Source: Limnoperna fortunei
Taxonomy: Eukaryota; Mollusca; Bivalvia; Mytilida; Modiolidae
Length of the DNA stretch: 64,000 nucleotides
Assembly: GCA_944474755.1 (NCBI GenBank)
Contig: OX104124.1
Coordinates: 4,552,437-4,616,436 of the forward strand
Reading direction: 5' to 3'
In this document: piece by piece, positions 45,201-57,200 of the stretch
Position numbering within the stretch: the stretch's first letter is position 1
Layout of the letters: the number at the start of each line of letters is the position of its first letter
Program-made: the position numbers and the translations under genes
The notes under the pieces: generated by a model
What the model was told of the DNA's origin: nothing
Database searches by the model: none
What the model saw: the letters and a program-made list of their open reading frames with translations, nothing else

Positions 45201-48200
45201 TCGTGTGCACAATAACTTTCTGAACATTTTGTGACCACATAAATCAATGTATAAAAAAACTTGGTCAGTGTAAACTATACCTAAAAAATTATTCTTACAA
45301 TTTGGTTGTTGACATTAAGACAGCCGTTGTGTTACAGATGACATATATCAGAAAACGCGTATTTTCTGTAAATTGTGTGTGTTATGTCATAAGTACGACG
45401 AAAAGAAGCCAAGATAAAACAAAAAATACAGTGAAATTTTAAAATCTTTACTTGAAATTTTGTATTTTACCTTGAACAGCAAATCATTTGATTTAGTTGA
45501 AGTTAAAACTAAGCCAACATTTACTTGAAGATGTTTATAACGGAAAGGAAGGCAATACAAATCACATTATCTGGTAAAATCAAGCAAATCTTCACCAAAA
45601 TAGACAATCTTATAAAGGCTGTACAATATTACCAGTTATTTGCAAAACTTGCCCATTCATATTTTATTTATTTTATTCAGATGCATCAAGGAATTTATAA
45701 ATTAATTAAATCATAGAAATTGGCACCTTGCCAAGAATTGTAAAAACATTCCAAATCATGGTAATAGCTTGACTGCCAATGTTTGGCCATCCATTTCATC
45801 TAATTTAGGCGTTCAATTAGATGGAATGGATGGCCAAATATAAGCAGTCAAGCTATTTCCAATTTGGAATGTTTTTACAATTCTTGGCAAGGTGCCAATT
45901 TCTATGATTTTACTTTATTCAGCAAATATTTCTGTAAAAGGTGATCTAGTGATTATTTTAATATCATTTTATAATAGTACCTTTTTGTATTTTTTGCCAG
46001 AGTGACATCATTAAAATGTGCTACTTTTTAATTGAAAATCAGAAAATTTGACCTATTGGATGAGACTAAAAATATAATTCTCTGTTTTTAAAAGCAAAGA
46101 AATAGTTCGGAAACTGTATATGCAAATACCTTTCAAGTATGTATAATTGTTTGACATTTTTTATAGTGGCATTCGGACCACTTTGCATGGTTTTCTGATT
46201 GATTGATTGGTGATGTTTTTACGTCCTACACCGATAACTTAATGTCCTTAGTCGGACGGTTATGGGTTTTCTCGTAAACTGGGTCTGAAATATCTTAATT
46301 AAATTTAATTAACGTTGATATTTGAATGATATCTTAGTATTAATAATCAAAAGTTCAAACATTAGGACATGATTTTTCGTTATGATAAATATTACAAGTT
46401 GACAGGTTATAACTTTCTGATACACATTTTTATTCTATATGATTTGCTGAATATTGACATTCTAATAGAGATAACTGTTGAAATGGTAAATCAATTTCTT
46501 ACAATATGTTTTCTTTTACTCGTGAATATTAAACATTAATAACATTAACATTAACACTTTAGGAAGCAAAATCATATGCGTGGCTTTGATCTTGTGCCAA
46601 TTTTCAAGGTCAACTGTCATTAGGGTCTTAGCGGAGACCCAATGACTCTTCTTTCAAAAGTCAATAAGTTGTGTATGTTAAAGTAAAAATAACTTGCTTT
46701 AATGGCCAACATTTTCTTTGATATCAGTTTCTGTTGGTTTCTTATGGTTTGAAAGAACTAACAATAACAAGCAAATTTCAACATCTAGTACGTGACATTG
46801 ACCGTTCACATAGTATCCATGTTCAAGGTCGAAGTAAAAGATGGTCTATGGTGAAGACCCCATGCCTCTACTACCGCTAATTAAGAAGTTATGTGTGAGA
46901 AACTAAAAATTAATTATCTTTTTATAAAAAAATGATGTCAAATTACTTCGCTCCCATTGTAACAAAGTTGCATCTTAACAAGGCAAACATTTTCCGCTAA
47001 ATAGTACTTACCTTTCTTTTAAGATTTCAGAAAAGTAGCGCTTACAAGCAAATGTCAAAATCTAGAATGTTACATTGACCTTTGACCGTTAGTCATGGCC
47101 AAAGATCATGAGGGTTTATGCTGAAGACAACAGGTCTTAATTTCTTAGGGTATGGAGATTCGTTTGAATGCCACTTGTACCTTTTATTTAAAGGAAAATC
47201 GCATGAGATGTATGTCGTAATCTACCTTCAATGAATCTGTCCCAAAGTTGCAGAAAGGTAGATGACACATGTTGATAAAGGCTTCGGGTCCATATCTTTT
47301 AATGGTTTAGGCGGAGTAGCAATAACACACTTTTCAGTAAAATGGGAGATAACTCCATAAGGGAAAAAGGTGTGGTCAGTCAAACGGAATTGTGAAAGCG
47401 CAGTGGGTAACGGATATAAGATAACATAAGCAACATATGACGAACTGAAAAAAGCTATAAAAAAGAGAAATAAATAAGATCAACTTGTCTGTTGAACATT
47501 AGAGGGTCGTTCCACATCAATTTATATTAGTTGATGACATTCAAAAATAATTAAACTTGTTGCGACTTGTCAAAATTCTATCGTAATTACATGTAAAACA
47601 TCATTGAAAAGAAAGTCATTTAAATATCTTAATAATTAACAAAAGGTACAAAATTAGGACATGACATGTTTTTTTTCATTGTGAATGAATTTAAACATTA
47701 TACACATTACAAACTGACAGGATATAGCTTTGCAATAAATATTTTTTATTATTTTTTATTAATTGCGAAAGATTGGCATTCTAAAAGAGATAACTCCTAC
47801 AAAATGTTGATGAAACTTCTCACGATACTTCTTACTTTACTCGTAATTAAAATTTTAACATTTTAGTAAGAAAAAAACCTTTCAATATTTATGAAAAAAG
47901 CAAAGGTAAAAAAATAGCACGTAACCTTGACCTTGTGTACATGTTCATGATTAACTCTTACTACAATTAATAGGTAATTAGTTATCATGTATGTAATACT
48001 GATTACTTCATTTTATGGGGAATAACTCGTATAACATTATTTCAAATCTTTTCTCTCTAATGTAAAACATTTCTGCTTTACAAGGCTAACATTTTCCTTA
48101 AAATAAAATCCTATTCATCTCGTACGGTTAAAAATAACTAAGGATAGCAAGTAACTTTCGTCACCTAGAACGTGACCTTCACCTTTAACCTTGTGTCGAT

Positions 48201-51200
48201 TATCAAGGTCAAATGTCATCAGGGTCTCTGATGAAAATACTTATCCCTCTACTGTCAATTATTTATAACTAATTTGCAAAAAAACTGGGAGATAACTCTT
48301 ATAAAATGAATTCTAATTACTAATCTTAAATTTGGCAAAAGTAAGCTTTAACAAGGCGTTAACACGTGATCGATATATAGAACATGTTATACATATTCTA
48401 ATCCAATTGATTTTTTTAACAATCTATCATTCAACTAATGGTCTTTTTATGTATTAGAATTAAACATTTTGCGTGTCATTTTAAAAAGTTCAATAAAGAG
48501 GACAACAATTAATATACATAACATTATTTCATTTAAGGAAATGATGAAAACTTAAAATTGTTTAATATAATTTATTAATCACATGTCAAATAAAAAGATA
48601 AAAATATTTATTTTTGAAGTAATACATGTAGATCATTGCAAGAAATGATACTACTGGTGAAGCAATATCACAGATATTAGAATAATATTTGGTTCAGTTT
48701 CAGTTTCCATATCCATACTGTTAAGACAAAAAAAAATTCTTCTTTCTTTTCACAATACTTAACTAGACATATGATTTAGTGTTTTTTTTTTTGTTTTAAT
48801 TTATTTTGGTTTTAATTTAAACTTTGTTGTATTTTTAATTCTACAGGATGTAATTTGTTCCAGTTGCTTTTTGTAGCAGATGACAAATAATTTAATACCA
48901 GGATTTACCGGGTGCATTTCATATGACTTTCAATACTGAATTTATCAGAAATATTCTTATACCATATGCATGAGTAAATTAGATATATCTTGTGTTATAC
49001 TAGTATTTTTATACAAACTGCCAAATGGTTAAATGTCATTGTTCTTCACAGTTCCAGATACTATTAATGTCTAAAATGTCTGCAGATATGTATTCATTAT
49101 GGTGCTAAAAAAACTCTTCAAAACCATATTGTTCAGGATAGTTTTCGTTCATTATAACTATTTTTTCTAGGGTTTTGTCTGTTGTTTTTTATTTTTTTTA
49201 AGGCCCGGTCACACATCCCTCCACAGGCGTATCGCGACCGAATCACGGCCAAAAATTTATGCCCGTGAAGCAGACGCTGTTGGACGCTTTGAGGTCGCGA
49301 TAAAGACGCGATACAGCCGTACTTTACCCCTTGTTACACGCGGTTTACCACGCGAAAAAGTTTTGGGCTGCCCAAAAATTTAGACCGCGGTAATCGCGGG
49401 CGGTACACGTGGTACACACGCGGTAAAGACGCGGTACAGACGAGGAACGAACGTCCTAGGACGTGCTACAGCCGCGGTTAAGAAGTGGTTACACGCGGTA
49501 GGACGCGAAATTTTAGCAGTTTGAGCACGGTCATAGCACATTTACCGCGTTATTATCACTTGCATTAGCGTGTGTACCGCATGTAAGCACAGACAAACAC
49601 CTTTCTCCGTGGTAGGCCGCGGTTAATATAAAAATAATCAATGTGATTACGCTCGATTTTATCAAATCTTTCGTGTATTGCACTATTGCACATCGTGTAT
49701 AATCATTACGGAGCGACAAAAAACCAAAAGGATATAAAGACAATTTCAAAACTTAACGGTATCACTCAATTGCAGAAAAAACTAAAGAAAACATGCAAAA
49801 CTGGAGTATTTGATTGTCTAGAAGAAGAAATAACGTTCTTGACTAAATGTAAAAATAACACAGTAGAATGAGACTTTGTCACTGTTGATGTTTTTTTCTT
49901 TTTGTTTTGTTTTTTGTTATTGCTTAGTTAAGTATTCAAAACGGAAGCTTCTACACATAACTCCTGGACAAATTGATATACAATTAAAATAGCATTGAAC
50001 ATAGGTTTAAATGTTCAATATGTCTACCATGCTTCCAATAACAATTTCAAATTCATCTTTTATTTGTCAACCATTATCGTTTATTTTTCGAAAAACGTGA
50101 CTACAAACTAGACTGAGCGAAAAACGCAATGAATTTAGCGTTCCTTTTGTCAACTTCCCGTTCTTCGATAGGTACTCCATCAGCTCCAGTGTATGGGGCG
50201 TACATTTCACAACTTATACTTTATTCTAGATCCTGCAATAGGTATTCATGTTTGTACACCGTTCACTGCTTTTAACTACTAAACTACTAAAATATTTGCA
50301 CCTAGGTTGACGTTATCCCGTCAAACAAAAATTCCATGGATGGTTGTCACAACGAGCGATGGGAATTCAATCTCTCAAACACGATCGTACTTCTTCGCAT
50401 AGGTAATCCTTCTCGATTCATTGATACGACTTAGACATGATTATGAGTAACTCAATGGGTTTTATATAAGAGGCATGCACAGCTTACTTGTCCGGAGCAT
50501 ATGAGTGCACCCATAAGCTCAATAGGGTTCGGGTTACTCACTTTCTGCTTTTGTGGGTTTTTTGTATATGTTTTCTGTATCTATCCCTTTACTTTTGGCT
50601 TATGTTGTTCTTCAGGTTTCCTTGCTATTTTTCTCTATTGTACAAGTTGCAATACAATATTACGTTCATTAAACTCAACTAAAATTCTTGAAAATGAAAA
50701 TTATTCATTATTAAGTCGAACTAGAAGGAATAAGAGCTGTATGAAGTCGCAAACTCACTAATAAACTTAACATGACGCTCTTCGGTTTTCGCTAAGTTTG
50801 TGGATGGGTTTTTCTCCTTCATACACCGACGAATTCCTCCTCCACAGCTTTTATTCTTTCATAACATCAGAGATATAGACGTGGCAAGGATATTAAGGTT
50901 ACGTTGCAAACTGACACCTTACTCCTAAGTTAGTGTTTCTTATCGACAAATCAAGCCCGCAGATTTATGATTTACGTCCTTATTTTCTATTTTCGACTTA
51001 CATTTCATAAAAGTGACCTCATGGATATTGTCATTAAAGTGTATGTTAAAAACTCAGGTGTGTTGATGTCAGTATTTTGCATATAGTTTGTTGTACTCAG
51101 ATCATTGTAATTGTCCTCTAAACATAACAAATATGTTGTCAATTAAAAAATCTAACATTTGACGGATTTGGTCACCAGTATATGTATTAGTTGATTTAAT

Positions 51201-54200
51201 GTCATTGACAACGTTGTAAGTTCAGTCAGGGCTAATTACCAGGTACATATATCGTCTAATTCTTTTTTAAAAGCAGCGTTATTAAGATCTTTAAGCCTAG
51301 TATTAAGCTGTATAAGAGGAATGGCCGTGTAGAGTGTCGAAAAAGCAAAGGTTTTATGCTGTTACATTTGGGAAGACATCCAGACCGTATGATGCCTTTC
51401 GAATATTTTACTTTCAAAATTTCATTATGCGACTCCTGAGAGACGCAAGTTCGCTGTATTTTTAAAGCACCAGTCTCATTGATGTTAAAATAGGGGTCAG
51501 GATTTTCGATAGAGGTTTGAAGAAACGTTGTTTGTATAGATTTACGTGAAGTGTTGGTATCTGATAGAGGAAGGTAAGATCAACTTTGATATGGAGACCA
51601 AAGGATGCAACACCTTTTGTAATTTTCAAGAATCTTCTCGGACAGCGTAGCGTGTCTTTTAGATAAATATATTTTTGTAAAGGGCTTTATCTGCTGGCAC
51701 AGCAACATATTATTCATGCATGTCAGAGATATAGTTTTAGCACCATCCAAATTTCTGCAGACTGATGCGTCCGGTTTCCTTGCTATTTTTTCCTCCTGTA
51801 CAAGTTGCAATACAATAATGCGTTCATTTAACTCAAGTAAAATTCTCGAAAATGGAAACTATCCTTTCATGAGTGATATAGAAGATATAAGAGCTGTATT
51901 TATGAAAGTTATTGATGTATGAAGTCGCAAACTCACTCACAAACTTAACATGAAGCCCTTCGGGCTTCACTAAGTTTTTGAATGAGTTTTTCACGTTCTT
52001 ACACCGACGAATTCCTCTTCAACAGCTTTTATTCTTATACAACATCAGAAATATAGACGTGCCAAGGATATTCTTATCAAAGTTTATGTTAAATATAAAA
52101 ACTCCGCTGTGTCAGAAGCAGATGTCAGTATTTTACATATAGATTGCTCTACTTAGATCATTTTAATTGTCCTCTACACAAAACAAATATGTCAATAAAA
52201 AAAATCTAACATTTGACGGATTTGGTATTCAGTGTATTTATTATTTGATTTAATGTCATTGATGATGAAGTAAGTTCTGTCATGGCGAATTACCCGCTAT
52301 ATATATATATATATATCCTCTGATTCTTTTTTAAAAGCAGCGTTTATTAAGATCTTTAAGCAGTTTGACATTTGCATCAAAGTTGTTTTAATAAATGTTT
52401 TGTATATAACAATGATTTCGAAGTTCACACTTGAATAAAAAAAGGTTTACCAATGAAATAACTATCTTTTGTACCCACTGAGGCACTGAATATATTGCAA
52501 TTGTGCAATTTTATAATACACTGTGTTATAAAATGAATTTCAAATAAAGTGTAGATTATTCTGCTTTATGATCAAGTTCGCAATATTTTATTTTAATTAT
52601 TGTCCTTTAAGTTTAATGCTTATATTTGTTATATTTCTCAATTTGTATTTGGTCGGATATTGCAATAAAAATTACTTAAGCTTAGAAGTCACAAAAATTG
52701 TAAGTTATCATTATGTTTTCAAGTTTGCAACAAGATAACATTTCTGTTTTCAACTGCGACTTGATAACGATTTCCATTTGAAAATGAAAAAATCGTTGCG
52801 TTTATACTAAAAATTAACAGAATTCTAGATTAATTGATGTATTTACCAGATTATATGCAAATGCAAAATAATAGATGTTATAATTCAACATTATACATAT
52901 TATTAAACCCAGATTAAACCATATAATGGTTAGCTCTAAATAATATCACTTGGCTTTTATAAATGACATGTCTTGATTGACAGCGTCAAAAATTTGCTTG
53001 CAAAGAGTGACACAATCGAAACCTGAACTTGTAATTGGGAGAGAAAACCACTGCCACCCTCGAAATAACGTGATCGACAACTATAACCTTAACTACCCAA
53101 TATTTTTAGCGTACAAGATCAACAACCACAAACAGCTTTGTCATTATTTACATTTACAATTATGAACGAAAAAATTTAAGATAAGATTATGAGAAAAACA
53201 CCATATCAAGAATTTTCACCCTACATCGATTGTCTTCCCTCGGGCTCAAGAAGACAATCCACGCAAATCACCAATTATGGATTTCCAACTCTTCAATCTA
53301 TTGGAGAAATATCAGAAATTGTACTGTCATCAAAAATCTAGTTTTGTTAACTTAACAAAAACGGTTTTAAATCATTGAGTAAAAAAACTATCGATATACA
53401 TCTATTAACGTTGGCGTTAATTATTTGGTGGAAAAAAGCAACTTAACAAAATTGGGGAAACTCTTTTTTTAGTTGTTACTTAATATCAATGTCATCTGAC
53501 ATAAAAATTCAAGATGTTTGTACGGACGTAAATAGTTATTATTGATGGTCATTGAAGTACAAAAAACAGCATTATAAAGCTTGTTTGTAAAGCGTTTTTT
53601 GTCTTTTTGAAGTGTGTTTGGGTTTAAGGAATTGTGCCTTTACTACTCCAGTAATATATAAACAAACTGTGATAAACAAGTTTTGCCAAACCTTTGCTAG
53701 AACTGATTAACATCAATTCATATAGCACATACCGAACAACTCTTCAAATCCTTAGATATACATTTGAACCTTTCTTAAAAATTGAAATACATAATTCAAC
53801 TGAGATATGAAATTTTCACTGAAAACATAATGATATCCACAATTTTTGTGACTTTTAAGCATGAGTAATGTTTATTGCAATATCCGACCAAATACAAATT
53901 GAGAAATATAACATATATAAGCATTAAACTTAAAGGACAATAATTAAAATAAAATATTGCGAACCTGATCATAAAGCAAAATAATCTACACTTTATTTGA
54001 AATTCATTTTATGGCTCAGTGTATTATACAATTGCACAATTGCAATATATTCAGAGGCACATTTTATATGACATCTTTTCTACCTTTAATATACCTCCTA
54101 GGGCTTTTAGACATAAAAAATCAATCTAATTCTCTTTTCACAATCATTTTAAGTTAATTTAAATCCATTTGAAATGATTTTTATCTTGTGCTGGCTTTCA

Positions 54201-57200
54201 GATATAAATATTTTCTGTTCGTTTTGAGCATTATGGGTCTAAGGTCAGAATAGTATTTTATACTATCGATTGCGTTTAGCGTTAAATTCTATATACAGAA
54301 CTAATGACATTCATTTTCATGCATACGTGTATATATGCATGGTTTTAATTCCTAAAACATATTATTTCAGTTTTGTAAATAAAGTAAATCATAAGATACC
54401 GAAGCTTACGTTTCATCAATATTGAAATAAACAGCAAAAAACATTTTACATGAATATTATTACTTTGCATAAAACCTGCACCTATAATTGCGCCCACAAA
54501 GTTAGCAATCAAAATTTGATCGCTAGGGTTTTTCGAACATATTGCTCCTGGTCTTGGTGAACTGAAGAGACACTATAACACCAGGTTTTTATAGAAATAT
54601 TCTACATTAAGCACCCAAACGGCAATATATTCGTCAACTTACATTTGATTAAGTGATCTTCTGGAGTTTTGAATTTTTCTTAATGTGTAATAGCTGTTGC
54701 TTTATCTAGCTCTTAATATTTATATTTTGATCAAGATATTATATATTGATATTGCTATTAAATGTATATATAGATATTCCTGTTTTTATCTGTATTCATG
54801 TGTATATATTTGAAAAGTTTTCAGAATTTAAACTTTTTCTTCAGAGGGAAGGTGTTGTGAGGTACTTGCTTATTTCGCCTGATTTGTGTATTTAATATTT
54901 GTTTGGACTAATATTTGGTTTTGTATTTGTTTACAACAAATCTTTACGATATAATTACAATTTAATCTTTTACATTGAGTGTTATTTACTTGAGAAAAAC
55001 ATATTCTACAACTGTAAATTTAACTATAATAATAAACCAATCAGATACTAAACGGTAGAATATTGTCTGCAGTGAAAGAAGGACAACACACAACTGTGAT
55101 ACTGTTGATTCGCGAAGTAATATAAATTATATGTGGATTCCTAAACATTCAAAAGAAAATTTTAATCTAGATCGATATCTAAAATTTCTGTTATAACCTT
55201 TGATTTATCAACTCTTTATACTACCTTGCCGCACGATAAAATAAAATTCCGTCTGAAGGAAATCATACGTTCGCTTCCACATATGCCATTTCCGCTAAAC
55301 TTTGAAACATTATAAACATTCCAAGTTTACAGGATATAGCTTTGGAATAAATACATTTATTATTATTTTTTATTATTTACGAAAAATTGGCATTCTAAAT
55401 TAGATAACCGTTGATGAAACTACTCATGATATGGCTTTATTTACCCGTAATTATTAGTTTAACACTTTAGTAAGAAAAAACATTTCAATATTTATGAAAA
55501 GCAAAGGTGCAAAATAGCACGTAACCTTGCTCTTGTGCACATGCGCATGATTAACTCTTACTACCATTAATAGGTAATCAGTAATTATGTATGTAATGCT
55601 AATTACTTCATTTGATTGGATATATCTGGTATAGTATATATTCAAATCTTTTCCCTCTAAATCAAACAAAAATTACCCCTTTACACGGCCAACATTTGCC
55701 TTGAATAAAATCCTACTTAACTCTTACGGTTTGAAAGATCTAACAATAAAAAGCACATTTTACCACCTGGAACGTGACCTTCACCTTTGACATGGTGTCC
55801 ATTTTCAAAGTCAAAGGTCATGAGGGTCTGTTGTGAACCCAAGCCTCTACTGTCAATAATTTATAACTAATGTGTAAACAACTAATGACCAAGTATCTTA
55901 ATGGGAGATAACACCTATAAAATGAATTCAAAGTACAAATCTTCAGATTGGGCAAAGTTCCGCATTAACAAGGCGTTAACACGTGATCGCTGTAAGAAAT
56001 CCATCATTCAACTAATTGTATCTTTATTTATGAGAACCAAACATTGTGCGTGTCATTTTTAAAGAGTTCAATAAAGAGGACAACAATCATTATACATAAC
56101 ATTAATTTCATTAAGGAAATGGTGAAAACTTAAAATTGTTTATTATGTATTAATCACATGTCAAATGAAAATATAAAATATTTACTTTTAAAGTAAAACA
56201 TTAAAATTATTGCATGAAGTGATACTAATGGTGAACTTAAGCAATATCAAAGATATTAAAAAATATTTCCTTCCATTTTCCATATCTATACTGTTAAGAA
56301 AAACATCTTCGTTCTTTTCACAAAGTTTCTTGACATGTGATTAAGTGGGGGGATTTTTTTGCTTTAATTTCAACTATATTGTATTTTTAGTTCTATATAA
56401 TGTAATTTGTTCAAGTTGTTTTTGTACAAGATGACGAATCATTGAATACCAGGATTACGAGTTGTATTTCATATGACTTTAATATTGAATTTATTCAGCA
56501 ATATTCGTATACAATCTGCATGATTAAATTAGTTATATTTTGTGTTATACTACATTTTGTAGCATATTTATACAAAATTGGCAAATGGTTAAATGTCATT
56601 AATCTTCGCCATTCAAAACATTATTAATGTCTAAAATATCTGCAGACATGTATTTATTTATTTTTTTTAATTTAAAAGCTATCATGCTATTAAATCTCTT
56701 CAAAACCATATTGTTCAGGATGGTTTTCAATCATTATAATGATTTTTACTAAGGTTTTGTCAATAAATAAGGTTTCTGTACTTTGTGGTTAGTATTTTTT
56801 TATTAAAGAGCCAAGTTTTCGAGTTTTTAAAATTCTTGATGAATGTGACAGTATTCTATTAGGAGAGAAAAAAACTTCCAGAAATTGAAGTAACCTATAC
56901 AAATTATGATTGCTTGTTGACGTATTGATTTCAATGGGAAAAAACTTCAGAAGCCTACTAAAATAAGTACTCTAACAAGTAAAGGTATAAATCTTGTCAA
57001 CAAAAATTCAGAGAGCTTATTGAAAGCACCTTACTTACATTTTTAAATGACCTATAAAAAGATGTACAAAGAATATAAAGAAGGTATATGGAAGTGACTT
57101 CATTCTCTTTGAACCTGTTTCAAACAGTTGGTTGTGATCAGTAGTTCAGTCAGTTGATAGATTTTTAAATTATAGTGATAAAAAAACGATTGATCAATTT

